DNA of 64,000 nucleotides from Streptomyces alanosinicus (GTDB lineage: Bacteria; Actinomycetota; Actinomycetes; Streptomycetales; Streptomycetaceae). The DNA is taken from assembly GCF_014650595.1 (NCBI RefSeq), contig NZ_BMVG01000008.1, positions 186,001 to 250,000 of the forward strand, read 5' to 3'. Below the pieces are notes generated by a model. That model was not told the DNA's origin, did not search any database, and was given only the letters and a program-made list of their open reading frames with translations. The translations under genes and the position numbers were made by a program. The first letter of the stretch is position 1. Every line of letters begins with the position of its first letter. Shown here one piece after another: positions 32,406 through 41,346 of this stretch.

Positions 32406-33338
32406 ATGGGAATCTTCGTCTTCCTGCCCCTGGTCCTGCCGCTCACGGCCTGGCCGGTCGCCCGTCTGGCCGAGCAGCGCCTGCATCCGCGCACCGCCAC
32501 CGTGCTGCTGACCGGCGTCGCCACGGTCATGGCGCTGTGCAGCACGCTGTGTCTGGCCCTGCTGATGGTCGTCGGCACGGCCCAACTGCCCGGCAACCCA
32601 CTGCCGGACGGCTGGTCGGACCCCGAGGTGCGCGCGAGCGTGCCACGGCACGAGGTCGCCGGGAAGGCCGCGATCCCCGCACTGCTCGCGGTCGTCGCGA
32701 CCGGTGCCCGCGCGCTGCTGCGGCACGGCCGGGTACGGCGGCGTGCCCACGCGGCGCTGCGCGGGCTGCCGTCCACGCAGGTGGCGGTGCTGCCGGACGC
32801 GGAGCCGTACGCCTACGCCCTGCCGGGCGGCCCGCGGGAGCGGATCGTGGTGTCCACGGCGATGCTCGACTGTCTGGCGTCCCGGGAGCGCCGGGCGCTG
32901 TTCGCTCACGAGCGGGCCCATCTCGCCGCCCGGCACCACCGGCATCTGCTGCTCGTCCAACTCGCCGCCTGCGCCAACCCGTTCCTGCGGCCCCTGCGCA
33001 CGGCGGTCGCCTACACGGCGGAGCGCTGGGCGGACGAGGAGGCGGCGCGGGCCGTCGGCAGCCGCAGGGCCGTCGCCCGGGCGATCGGCACCGCCGCGCT
33101 CGTCTCCCGCGCCGCGCCCGCGCCGACGCTCGCCGCGCTGGCCGCGCCCGGACCGCTCCCCCGGCGGGTCGCCGCGCTTCTCGCGCCGGCGCCGAGCGGG
33201 CGCGCCTGGCCGTCCGTCTTCACGACCGTGGGCCTGGCCCTGTGGACGGCGGCCACCGGGGCCGTCCTCTCCGCGACGTGCTCGGCCAACTCCGCGGTCA
33301 CCCTGCTGCTCCTGTTGCAGGCGGCGACCCCGCTGTGA
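32406..33338 (+). CDS. M56-family membrane metallopeptidase
   Basis: The 310-residue protein has N-terminal membrane helices (FVFLPLVLPL, TVLLTGVATVMALCSTLCLALLMV, ALLAVVATGARALL) and the zinc-protease motif LFAHERAHLAARHHRH (HExxH-like HERAH) with the downstream ADEEAAR glutamate. A C-terminal hydrophobic segment follows. It is the BlaR1/MecR1-type protease partner of the BlaI repressor but lacks a penicillin-binding sensor domain, so the signal is unknown. Confidence 0.88.
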   Translation: MGIFVFLPLVLPLTAWPVARLAEQRLHPRTATVLLTGVATVMALCSTLCLALLMVVGTAQLPGNPLPDGWSDPEVRASVPRHEVAGKAAIPALLAVVATGARALLRHGRVRRRAHAALRGLPSTQVAVLPDAEPYAYALPGGPRERIVVSTAMLDCLASRERRALFAHERAHLAARHHRHLLLVQLAACANPFLRPLRTAVAYTAERWADEEAARAVGSRRAVARAIGTAALVSRAAPAPTLAALAAPGPLPRRVAALLAPAPSGRAWPSVFTTVGLALWTAATGAVLSATCSANSAVTLLLLLQAATPL

Positions 33339-33367
33339 GCGGGTGGCCGCCTCGCGATACCGGCGTG

Positions 33368-33517
33368 ATGACGATGGATGCCGCGCACGCGCCGGACGCG
33401 GTCCATGCCCTCCGGGGCCTGGGCTTCGCCGTTCCCGAGGGGGGCCTTTCCGCGGCGGCCCTGCACGAGCGCTTCGGCGTGGAACTCCTGCCTGAACAGC
33501 GATTCCCGGTGCGGTAG
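33368..33517 (+). CDS. Small hypothetical protein or fragment (49 aa)
   Basis: The frame from ATG 33368 encodes 49 residues ending RFGVELLPEQRFPVR. The composition is protein-like (GFAVPEGGLSAAALHERFG), but the short length and lack of a clear Shine-Dalgarno sequence suggest the N-terminal fragment of a decayed gene. I do not recognise a family. Confidence 0.35.
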   Translation: MTMDAAHAPDAVHALRGLGFAVPEGGLSAAALHERFGVELLPEQRFPVR

Positions 33518-33955
33518 AGCGGGATCCCGGTGCGCCGGGCGCGCCGGCTCCGGCGACCGAGACCGTGGCCCTGGCCACGACGGCGCTGCCGCCGTCCCTG
33601 CGCCGCCCTGTGCCGAGCGCGCAGACCCTGGCCTCCCTCGGCCTGCCGTCCGGCGGGCGGCTCGCCGTGGCCGTCGGCGCGGCCTGTCCCGGCCGCTTCG
33701 GACGGCACCTGTACGACCTGTCCGAGGTGCCGTGGGAACGCCGCCCGCCCGGCTCGACGAGACCGTCGCGCTGTGGCGGGCCTGGTGGGACGGCCGTTTC
33801 CGTGGTGTGCTGGTAGTGGCGGGAAGGACCGAGAGACAGACGCGGGGAAGCGGCCGGAGAGCCGCGCACCGCGCAATCCGGATCCGCGAGAAGCGGATGG
33901 CCCTTCCCGCCCTCGACTTCGTCCCCTGCTTTTCGCCCTCTGCCTTCGTGGGCGT
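33518..33955 (+). pseudogene. 438-bp region with coding-like fragments in changing frames
   Basis: Two stretches look like protein: one frame reads AQTLASLGLPSGGRLAVAVGAACPGRFGRHLYDL up to WERR near 33745, and the next frame continues ARLDETVALWRAWWDGRFRGVLVV to about 33815. The reading frame shifts between them. Together with the 49-residue fragment upstream this may be one decayed gene. Family not recognised, so the call is tentative. Nothing else was found in the region. Confidence 0.35.
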
Positions 33956-34558
33956 TCAGCCCCGGCCGCCGCTGAAGTTTCCCCAGCGGGGGCCTATCTG
34001 CTTCCATTCCTCGTCCCACTCGGCCATCCGCCGGCGGATCAGCCGGGTGCGGAGCAGCCAGCCCGCGCTCCAGACCGCCGCGCCCGCCGAGGGGGCGACG
34101 AGGGCGCCGGTGAGGGCCGCCTGCAGGTCCGCCGCGGCGCCGGTGACGGGCCGGGAGACCACGTGGCCCGCGGGGTTCGTCCACACCGTCACCCGGGATC
34201 CGGTGGTGGCACCGGGCTCGACCTTCGCCCGGTCGGTGTGCACGGTGCCGTGCGCGTCCGTCCAGCGCACGGTGGCCCAGACCTGTCCGTCGTCGTAGCC
34301 GGTGCCGGAGGTCGGGGCGCTCGCCGGGGTGTCGGTGAGCACGCCGGAGACGGCGCGCACCCGGGCCTGCCGGGCGGTGAACGCCGCGTCGGCGCTGTGG
34401 GCCGCCAGGAGTCCGGCGACGGCCCCGCCGAGGACGGCGAGCACCCAGGTCGCGAGGACGATCCAGGCCTCGACGACATCGCTGTGCCGTCTGAGCGGAT
34501 TGCGCCGCCAGCGCCACAGCCGTACCCGGGTGACCGTCGTGGGAGGTGTCCGGTTCAT
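33956..34558 (-). CDS. Rv1733c-like membrane protein
   Basis: The 200-residue protein has two membrane helices (about 32-52 and 145-165) flanking an extracytoplasmic domain with TVRWTDAHGTVHTDRAKVEPG, SRVTVWTNPAGHVVS, the Rv1733c-family layout. In Streptomyces such proteins are linked to the DosR-like (dormancy/oxygen) regulon, fitting the neighbouring PPOX protein and the downstream hydrogenase. The start is ATG 34558. Function unknown. Confidence 0.8.
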   Translation of the reverse strand: MNRTPPTTVTRVRLWRWRRNPLRRHSDVVEAWIVLATWVLAVLGGAVAGLLAAHSADAAFTARQARVRAVSGVLTDTPASAPTSGTGYDDGQVWATVRWTDAHGTVHTDRAKVEPGATTGSRVTVWTNPAGHVVSRPVTGAAADLQAALTGALVAPSAGAAVWSAGWLLRTRLIRRRMAEWDEEWKQIGPRWGNFSGGRG

Positions 34559-35095
34559 CGTCACCGCCTCCTCTCGCGCACCGGCGGCCTCGCCGCGCAC
34601 TCCACGTCCGCCCCGCCGGGCGGGATCACGCCGGGCGGGCGGCGAGCGGGCTCGGGGCGGTCTCCCGGACCCGGCCGTCGAGTGCCACGACTCCATCGTG
34701 CACCTCAATCCGGACGAAGGCGGCGTGAGCGCCGAAGAGGAGCCCGAGAGGGACCCGGGAGGGGCCGGGAGGGGCCGGGAGGGACCCGAGAGGAGCCCGG
34801 AGGAGCCGGAGAGGAGCCCCATGGGCACCCGGCAGGCACCAGGCAGGCACCCGCCGGCCTTGCGCCGGCGCTCCCCCGCGGCCCCCTCGGCCCCCTCGGC
34901 CCGTGCGGTCGGGCCGTCCGGCCCTGGGGCCGAGGCCGAAGGGCACTGGGCGCGCGGCCGGTGACGTACCACCGTGGGAGACAGGAGCGGCGCCGATTCC
35001 CCCGCGGTGCCGTTCCGCCCCCGGCGTCCACGCCGTGGGCGCCGGGGGACCGGAGCCGACGAGGAGACCGTCACGCACCCGCGAAGAAGCCAGCC
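34559..35095. other. 537-bp gap with BON-domain-like remnant and purine-rich repeat
   Basis: On the minus strand 34629-34721 reads VRIEVHDGVVALDGRVRET, like a BON-domain strand pair found in CBS-BON proteins of Streptomyces dormancy loci. No upstream CBS part follows, and the frame ends at 34626. A purine-rich array (about 34735-34820) with GGGAGGGGCC and GAGGAGCCC units follows. No intact gene was seen. The PPOX promoter presumably lies near 35060. Confidence 0.4.
34735..34820 (+). repeat. Purine-rich imperfect tandem array
   Basis: About 86 nt of units such as GGGAGGGGCC, GGGAGGGACC and GAGGAGCCC, nearly all purine on the plus strand. Could form triplex or G-quadruplex-like structures; no coding use is evident. 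Confidence 0.6.
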
Positions 35096-35560
35096 ATGAT
35101 CCGTAACGACGAGCCGGCGCTCCGGCGCATCGAGATCGACCCCGTCGAGGCACTGCGGCTGCTGGGCACCGTGTCGCTGGGGAGGATCGTCTTCACCCGG
35201 CAGGCGCTGCCCACCGTCCGCCCCGTCAGCCATGTCCTGGACGGCGGCGACATCGTCATCCGCACCCATGAAGGCGCCGCGCTCACCGCGCACGCCCAGC
35301 AGGACAGCGGCGAGGGCGTGGTGGTCGCCTACGAGGCCGACGCGATCGATCCGGGCACGCACCTCGGCTGGAGCGTCGTCGTCACGGGCTACGCCCGGCT
35401 TGTCACGGACCCCGCCGACCTGGCCCGGCTGCGTTCGCTGCTCGTCCCCTGGGCGCCGTGCGAGGAGATGGATCACGCCGTGCGCATCCGCCCCCACATG
35501 GTCACCGGTGTGCTCCTGACGGACGGGACCGATTCCGCCCCGGCGGTCAGGACGGTGTGA
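35096..35560 (+). CDS. Pyridoxamine 5'-phosphate oxidase-family (PPOX) protein
   Basis: The 154-residue split-barrel flavin-binding protein has SLGRIVFTRQALPTVRPVSHV and GWSVVVTGYARLVTDPAD with an FMN/F420-type barrel. These are common in actinobacterial hypoxia/dormancy clusters. Probably binds FMN or F420H2 and acts as a reductase; substrate unknown. The stop overlaps by 14 nt the 3' end of the convergent TIGR03943-family gene. Confidence 0.85.
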   Translation: MIRNDEPALRRIEIDPVEALRLLGTVSLGRIVFTRQALPTVRPVSHVLDGGDIVIRTHEGAALTAHAQQDSGEGVVVAYEADAIDPGTHLGWSVVVTGYARLVTDPADLARLRSLLVPWAPCEEMDHAVRIRPHMVTGVLLTDGTDSAPAVRTV

Positions 35561-36362
35561 GCGGCAGATCGTCGGTGTAGGCGTTCACCGGCTGGGCGAT
35601 GGGGCGGGCCCTGCGGACGTCCAGGGCCGCCTGCGCGGTCCTCGTGCCGAGGGCGCCTCGGGGGTGCCAGGTGCCGGTCACCGCGAGCCAGGTGTTCGCG
35701 GGGGGTGCCTCGGTGCCGTACACGCGGATCTTGACGGTCTGCGAGTCCGCCGCGCAGCACGTGAAGATGATCCGGGTCAGATACCAGCCGTCGTCGTCCT
35801 CGGCCGGGGTGACGAAGCCCGTGAGCTCGACGAGACGGCTCTTGACGGCCCGGGTGCGGTCCTGCTGGACGCGCTTGGTGAAGTCGGTGAGGGTCAGCGG
35901 CAGCGGTGAGGTCGCCGGCAGCGCGGCGAATCCTGTCCTCTGCACCGCCACCGGCTTGGTGCTGGAGCGTGCCGCCGTGTACGCGCCCAGGGCGGGCGGC
36001 GCGTAGAAGAGCAGGCTGGCCGCCGGGAGGAACAGCAGCCAGGCGACGCGCGGGGCGCCGGAGTGGTCATGACCATGCCGGTGTGCATGGCTGTGCCGGT
36101 GTTCATGACCCTGCTCGTGCTCGTGCGGGTCCGTGGTGGTGTGGCCATCGGCTGACCCACGGTTGTCGTGGACGGTGTCCCGCCGCTCGCCCCGTACGGC
36201 CGCCGCGGCCAGGCCGAGGAGGAGCAGGACGATGCCGGAGGCGATCAGCAGCGGTCGCAGACCGGCCTTGACGTACCGCAGATAGGTGTCGGTGAACAGG
36301 GCCGAGTGCAGCAGGCCGATGCCGGTCAGGGTCAGCAGCAGGGTCTGGGCAGGGCGTCTCAC
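35547..36362 (-). CDS. TIGR03943-family membrane/periplasmic permease partner
   Basis: The 271-residue protein has four helices and a His-rich cytoplasmic loop (HEHEQGHEHRHSHAHRHGHDH, about residues 81-101). A C-terminal extracytoplasmic domain has TGFVTPAEDDDGWYLTRIIFTCCAADSQ. The GTG start overlaps the permease stop by 4 nt, so they are one unit (YcgQ/YcgR-type). His-rich loops typically bind zinc or nickel. The transported substrate is unknown. Confidence 0.82.
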   Translation of the reverse strand: MRRPAQTLLLTLTGIGLLHSALFTDTYLRYVKAGLRPLLIASGIVLLLLGLAAAAVRGERRDTVHDNRGSADGHTTTDPHEHEQGHEHRHSHAHRHGHDHSGAPRVAWLLFLPAASLLFYAPPALGAYTAARSSTKPVAVQRTGFAALPATSPLPLTLTDFTKRVQQDRTRAVKSRLVELTGFVTPAEDDDGWYLTRIIFTCCAADSQTVKIRVYGTEAPPANTWLAVTGTWHPRGALGTRTAQAALDVRRARPIAQPVNAYTDDLPLTPS

Positions 36363-37399
36363 AGCAGGGCGCCTCCGATCAGGACGCTCGCGGCGACCGC
36401 CACGACGGTGGTGGCCGTGGAGAACCGCCAGGCGAAGGCCCGTCCGAAGGTGCCCGCCTGAAGGGCGATCAGCTTCAGGTCGACCATCGGTCCGACCACC
36501 ATGAACGCGAGCCGCGCGGTCGGGGAGAAGCCGGTGAGCGAGGCGGCGACGAAGGCGTCGGCCTCGGAGCAGACCGCGAGCAGCACAGCGAGCCCCGCCA
36601 GGAAGAGCACCGAGAGCCAGGGCGAGCCGGAGAAGGTGTCGAGGACGGAGCGCGGCACGGCGACGTTGAAGGTGGCCGCGGCCATGGCGCCGAGGACGAG
36701 GAAGCCGCCGGCGTGCAGGAAGTCGTGCTGGAACCCCTGGCGGAACTCGTTCCAGCGGCTGTGGCCGTGCCGGTGGCCGCTGTCCCGGTGCCGTAGGAAG
36801 GGTCGTAGCCACTTCTCCTTGCCCAGCCAGAGCCAGAGCCAGCCCATCGCGGCCGCCGTGGCGAGGGAGGCGACCAGCCGGGCGGCGACCATCGCGGGGT
36901 TGCCCGGGAAGGCGACGGCGGTCGCGGTCAGCACCACGGGGTTGATGGCGGGCGCGGAGAGCAGGAAGGCGAAGGCGGCGGCCGGGGTGACGCCCCGGCC
37001 GATCAGGCTGTTGGCGACCGGGACGGAGGCGCACTCGCAGCCCGGCAGCACCGCGCCCGCGACGCCGGCGACCGGCACGGCGAGGGCGGCCCGCTTCGGC
37101 AGGATCCGGGTGAACAGGTCGGCCGGCACGAAGGCGTTGATGGCGCCGGACAGGGCGGTGCCGAGCAGCAGGAACGGGAGTGCCTGGACGGTGATGGCGA
37201 GGCAGACGGTGCGCCAGGCCTGGACGGCCGGCTGGTTCAGCCAGTGTGTGCCGCCGAGCAGGAGTACGGCCGCGGCACCGGCTGCGAGCGCGAGGGCGGC
37301 GCCGAGGGGCCACGGCCGGATACGGCGTACGGATGGCGAACCGACGGGCGCGACCGCCGCACACTCGACCACGCCAACCATTTCATCCGTTTTTTCCAT
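36359..37399 (-). CDS. Permease of the YcgR/ArsP-like (PF03773) family
   Basis: The 346-residue protein has about eight membrane helices, the conserved PGCECASVPVANSLI segment and SAPAINPVVL, characteristic of predicted permeases in the PF03773 group. A short His-rich loop (HRDSGHRHGHSRWNEF) occurs in the middle. A metal or metalloid is a plausible substrate because both proteins of the operon carry His-rich loops. The start is ATG 37399 (MEKTDEM); its first codons are unusually AT-rich. Confidence 0.85.
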   Translation of the reverse strand: MEKTDEMVGVVECAAVAPVGSPSVRRIRPWPLGAALALAAGAAAVLLLGGTHWLNQPAVQAWRTVCLAITVQALPFLLLGTALSGAINAFVPADLFTRILPKRAALAVPVAGVAGAVLPGCECASVPVANSLIGRGVTPAAAFAFLLSAPAINPVVLTATAVAFPGNPAMVAARLVASLATAAAMGWLWLWLGKEKWLRPFLRHRDSGHRHGHSRWNEFRQGFQHDFLHAGGFLVLGAMAAATFNVAVPRSVLDTFSGSPWLSVLFLAGLAVLLAVCSEADAFVAASLTGFSPTARLAFMVVGPMVDLKLIALQAGTFGRAFAWRFSTATTVVAVAASVLIGGALL

Positions 37400-37602
37400 T
37401 ATCACTCCGGATGTCGGTGTCGGGCCGACGATAGGCGAGCGGCCCGTTCCGGCCGCGCGTACACGCCGCCGCGCGACCAACCCATGGCGCGCAATGCGTC
37501 CCATCGGTGGCGTAGGTGGGCCTTCTCACAATTCACCATCAACAATCACGAACGTGACGGCTGCCACTTCGCCCGGCGCACCTTTTCCTTACGTTCGTGG
37601 GC

Positions 37603-38430
37603 ATGTCGTCTCGCCCCTCTTCCAGCACCGCACGCACCCGGACCGGCGTCCTCCTCTCCTCGGCCGCGGCCCTCCTCGCCGGTGCGCTGCTCCCCACCCC
37701 GGCGTCGGCCGCCACCCCGGTCGCGGCGCCGCACGCCACGGCCGCCGTGCTCGACCTGGACGACACCGGCCGCACGCCCGTGGTGCGAGGACAGGACAGC
37801 GCGTACGACACCGCCAGCATCGTCAAGGTCGACATCCTCGCGGCGGTGCTGCTCCGGGCCCAGGACGCGGGACGGCAGCTCACCGACGAGGAGCGTGGTC
37901 ACGCCGAGCCGATGATCCAGCGCAGCGACAACACGGCGGCCGACGCGCTCTGGCAGCAGATCGGCCAGGCCTCCGGGCTGGCGGCGGCCAACGAGCGGCT
38001 GGGCCTGACCTCGACGACGGGCGGGGACGGCGGCAGGTGGGGGCTGACCCGGACGACCGCGAGCGATCAGATACGGCTGCTCAGGGCCGTGTTCGACGAC
38101 GCCACGGCGACGGGGGCCGATGCCACGACGACGGGCTCCGGCGCCACCGCGCTGAACGCGCAGTCCCGGGCCTACATCCGCACCCTCATGGGCCAGGTCG
38201 TCCCCGAGCAGACCTGGGGAGTCTCGGCCGCCGGCGCCTCGGGCACCCCGCGCGCGCTGAAGAACGGCTGGCTGCAGCGCACCGCCTCCGGCCTGTGGGA
38301 CATCAACAGCGTCGGCCAGGTCACCGTGAAGGGCCACCGCTGTCTCGTCGCGGTGCTGTCGAACGGCAGCGCCTCGATGAGCGAGGGGATCTCCCTGGTG
38401 GAGCGGACGGCACGCCAGGCCGTCGCCTGA
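37603..38430 (+). CDS. Secreted serine hydrolase, class A beta-lactamase-like
   Basis: The 275-residue protein has a signal peptide (about 1-35, hydrophobic VLLSSAAALLAGALL, cleavage near ASAATP). The Ser-x-x-Lys motif is TASIVKVDIL, a SDN-like motif is in RSDNTAADALW, and the KTG box is replaced by KNGW. This resembles class A beta-lactamase/PBP-like hydrolases but with a weak KTG box, so true beta-lactam hydrolysis is uncertain. Start chosen at ATG 37603 rather than the GTG at 37597. Confidence 0.82.
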   Translation: MSSRPSSSTARTRTGVLLSSAAALLAGALLPTPASAATPVAAPHATAAVLDLDDTGRTPVVRGQDSAYDTASIVKVDILAAVLLRAQDAGRQLTDEERGHAEPMIQRSDNTAADALWQQIGQASGLAAANERLGLTSTTGGDGGRWGLTRTTASDQIRLLRAVFDDATATGADATTTGSGATALNAQSRAYIRTLMGQVVPEQTWGVSAAGASGTPRALKNGWLQRTASGLWDINSVGQVTVKGHRCLVAVLSNGSASMSEGISLVERTARQAVA

Positions 38431-38446
38431 GCCGCCCGCCCCGGCG

Positions 38447-39982
38447 TCAGCGGCCCACCGGACGCCGGGGGCGCACCAGGGCGGTGACGGTCAGCACTCC
38501 CAGGCCGGCCAGACAGAGCCAGGCGAAGGTGTCCGCGACGCGGTCGTAGACCGTGGTGCCGCCGTGCACGGGCACATCGGCGACCATGGTCTGCCGGCCG
38601 GTGGCGAAGTAGTCGGCGGTGGCGAGGACATGGCCCTGGCCGTCGTACGCGGCCGAGACGCCCTCGGCGTCCTGGCGGATCAGGGAGTAGCCGCCCTCGA
38701 CGGCGGCCAGTACCGCCTTGTCGGTGTGCGCGGCGCCGTACTCCTTCCAGTCGTGCGCGGGCACCAGCATGATGTCGGCCCGCGTGCGCATCAGGTCCGG
38801 GAAGTCGGCGTCGTAGCAGATGACGTTGGCGAGCCGGCCGTACGGGGTGCGGACGACCGGCACCTGGCCGTCGCCGGGCGTGAACCGTTCCGAGCCGGGG
38901 ATGGGGTGGGCCTTCTGGTAGGTCCAGAGCACCGTGCCGTGCGGGTCGATGAGGAGTGCCTCGTCCCGGCCGTGGGCGGGCGCGGTGGTGCTGTAGACGC
39001 GGACTCCGATCTCCAGGTAGACGCCCGAACGGCGGGCCTGCGCCCGGGCGGCGGCGATGGCGGCGGACTCCTGTGCCTCCTGAGTCCTGACGGCGTTCTC
39101 CGGCCAGATCACGATCTTCGCGCCGGCGGCCGCCTCACGGCGGGTCGCGGCCAGCAGGTCGTCCTCGACGGCGGTCATCGCGGGCCGCACCGCCGTGACG
39201 GGGGCCGCGGCGATGCCGCCCGGGCCGTCGGCGAACCGGGCGAGCGTGTCCTGCAGCCGCTCGGTCACGGTGCGGGACGGGCTGACACCGGCGATCCGTA
39301 CGGTCGCGCCATGCGGCGGGAAGAAGGCCGACCGGGCGCCGCCGGCGAGCAGGACGCTCAGCAGGACGGCGATGCAGACGAGGCCGTCGCGCCAGGCGGG
39401 GCGGTCCCATATGCCGTTGACGGTGCTCGCGGCGTAGCCGATGAGGAAGCCGATGCCCCAGGGGCCGGTGACCGAGACGACCTGGAGGAGCGGCAGGTCC
39501 GCGTGCTGGGTGACGGCCAGGGAGCCGTAGGCCGTGCCGAACGGGGACACCAGGGTGATCAGGAACTCGGCGGCGGCGACACCGGCCGGGAAGACCAGCG
39601 CGGCGGGCGCCGCCGGCAGCCGGTCCGTCAGCAGTCTGTCGGCGAGGAAGGGCAGCGTCTGCAGGGCGGCCAGGGCGACGGCCCCGGCCAGCACCACGGT
39701 GTTGAGGCCGAGCGCCGACTCCTGCACCCAGAAGACGGCGGCCCCGAGGTGCGCCAGCCAGATCCACAGCGCCCCGGACCAGGCCCGGCTCAGCCGGGTG
39801 AAGCGCAGCAGCAGGACGGGGAAGATCCACGCGGCGACCGCGATGTCCCAGCGGCCACCGACGGCGAAGAGCATCGCCGCGGTGCCGAGCAGCAGGGGCC
39901 AGGCGCGCCGGTGGGCGCGGGTCGGCCGCGACGGCGGTGGTGCCGTCGGGTGGGGCGGTGCCGGTACGGCTGTGTTCGTCAT
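38447..39982 (-). CDS. lnt: Apolipoprotein N-acyltransferase
   Basis: The 511-residue protein has six to eight N-terminal membrane helices (about residues 30-215) and an external nitrilase domain with the triad Glu (IVIWPENAV), Lys (YQKAHPI) and Cys (NVICYDADFP). A C-terminal helix follows. It N-acylates the diacylglyceryl cysteine of lipoproteins. Streptomyces genomes usually have two lnt genes; which paralogue this is cannot be decided. Its 3' end lies 17 nt from the serine hydrolase stop. Confidence 0.88.
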   Translation of the reverse strand: MTNTAVPAPPHPTAPPPSRPTRAHRRAWPLLLGTAAMLFAVGGRWDIAVAAWIFPVLLLRFTRLSRAWSGALWIWLAHLGAAVFWVQESALGLNTVVLAGAVALAALQTLPFLADRLLTDRLPAAPAALVFPAGVAAAEFLITLVSPFGTAYGSLAVTQHADLPLLQVVSVTGPWGIGFLIGYAASTVNGIWDRPAWRDGLVCIAVLLSVLLAGGARSAFFPPHGATVRIAGVSPSRTVTERLQDTLARFADGPGGIAAAPVTAVRPAMTAVEDDLLAATRREAAAGAKIVIWPENAVRTQEAQESAAIAAARAQARRSGVYLEIGVRVYSTTAPAHGRDEALLIDPHGTVLWTYQKAHPIPGSERFTPGDGQVPVVRTPYGRLANVICYDADFPDLMRTRADIMLVPAHDWKEYGAAHTDKAVLAAVEGGYSLIRQDAEGVSAAYDGQGHVLATADYFATGRQTMVADVPVHGGTTVYDRVADTFAWLCLAGLGVLTVTALVRPRRPVGR

Positions 39983-40119
39983 GGTCGGGACGCTAGGACG
40001 GCCGGCCCCGGCCGCGCCTCGGGCCCGATGCCGATCCTCGGCGCGCCGACGCATCTTTCGATGCGCGCCCGGCGGAGGATCCGCGCCGCCCGCGCTGTCG
40101 TCTAGCCTGACGGACCGAG

Positions 40120-41346
40120 ATGACCGTCCAGGTGAACGCCCTGCCCCGAGCCGCCCAGCACTGGCTCGCCGACCGACCGCGTCTGACGGACGCGCTGTGG
40201 GCCGGCGGCCTCACCCTGCTCGACATGGCGACCGTGCTGGACCGGGCACCGCGGCCGGTGGGCTGGGGGGTGGCGCTGTGGGGCGCGCAGACCGTGCCGC
40301 TGCTGTGGCGGCGGACGCGGCCGCGGACCGTCCTGGCGGCGATGACCGCGTTGTACGTCCTCTTCCAGGCGCTCGGTCCGATCCCGGGGAAGATCCCCGG
40401 GCCGTTCCTGCTGATGCTCGGCGTCTACGCCGTGGCCCGGTACGCACCGGCACCGGCGAGCGGGCCGCTCACCCTGTGCTGCCTCGCCGTCACCGCGGTC
40501 ACGGATGCCCTGACCGGGAACTGGGAGCCGCCCCGGCTCGGCTCGCTGGAGCCGATCAGCGTCACGACGTTCGCGTTCTTCTTCGCCCTGGCCTGGCTGC
40601 TGGGGTACGGACGGCGCAGGATCGACGCCGACGCGGCACGCCTGCGCGAGCTGAACAGGAGGCTCGCGGCCGAGCAGGAGCTGAACGCCCGGCAGGCCGT
40701 GCTGACCGAACGGGCCCGTATCGCCCGCGACCTGCACGATGTCGTCGCGCACCACGTCAGCGCGATCGCCCTCCAGGCGCGCGCCGCCGAGGACGTGCTG
40801 ACCTCGCGTCCGCCCGACCCCGGCGAGGCCGCGCACGGCGTCGGCCTGATCGCCCGGACCGCCGACACGGCGCTGACCGAGATGCGACGGCTGCTCGGGC
40901 TGCTGTCCTTCGGCGAACGCGACCTCGCGCCCGAGCCGTCCCTGGACCACCTCGACCTGCTGGTCGGTGTCGCGGCCTCGGCGGGGTGCCGCGTCAGCCG
41001 TGTCTCCGGGACGCCCGCCGGGAAGGCGCTGCCGGCCGGGATCCAGGTCTCGGCCTACCGGATCGTCCAGGAGGCGCTGACCAACGTGGTCAAGCACGCC
41101 GGTCCGGTCGTCGTGCGGATCGCCGTGCACGGGGACGAGACACGGCTGACGATCGAGGTGGACAACGACGCGCCGGCCCCGGGACACCGGCCGGTGCCCG
41201 GCGCCGGACGCGGGCTCGTCGGCATGCGGGAGCGGGTGGCGGCCTTCGACGGAGAACTGCACGCCGGGCCCCGCCCGGACGGGGGCTGGCGGGTACGCGC
41301 CGTGCTGTCGGCGCGGGCTCCCGGACCGGCACAGGGGGACCGATGA
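40120..41346 (+). CDS. NarL-type sensor histidine kinase
   Basis: The 408-residue kinase has an N-terminal membrane region of about five helices (TLLDMATVLD ... FAFFFALAWLLG), a HisKA_3 box with ERARIARDLHDVVAHHVSAIALQARA (His near 206), and an ATPase domain with NVVKHAG, GRGLVGMRERV. It phosphorylates the LuxR-type regulator that follows with a 4-nt ATGA overlap. A -10-like TAGCCT (40103-40108) gives a very short leader. The signal is unknown. Confidence 0.92.
   Translation: MTVQVNALPRAAQHWLADRPRLTDALWAGGLTLLDMATVLDRAPRPVGWGVALWGAQTVPLLWRRTRPRTVLAAMTALYVLFQALGPIPGKIPGPFLLMLGVYAVARYAPAPASGPLTLCCLAVTAVTDALTGNWEPPRLGSLEPISVTTFAFFFALAWLLGYGRRRIDADAARLRELNRRLAAEQELNARQAVLTERARIARDLHDVVAHHVSAIALQARAAEDVLTSRPPDPGEAAHGVGLIARTADTALTEMRRLLGLLSFGERDLAPEPSLDHLDLLVGVAASAGCRVSRVSGTPAGKALPAGIQVSAYRIVQEALTNVVKHAGPVVVRIAVHGDETRLTIEVDNDAPAPGHRPVPGAGRGLVGMRERVAAFDGELHAGPRPDGGWRVRAVLSARAPGPAQGDR

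Noticed and set aside
37381..37420. Possible Zur box around the permease start codon (AT-rich ATGGAAAAAACGG)
   Set aside because: It is not palindromic enough to match TGAAAATNATTTTCA-type Zur sites, so not listed as a feature.
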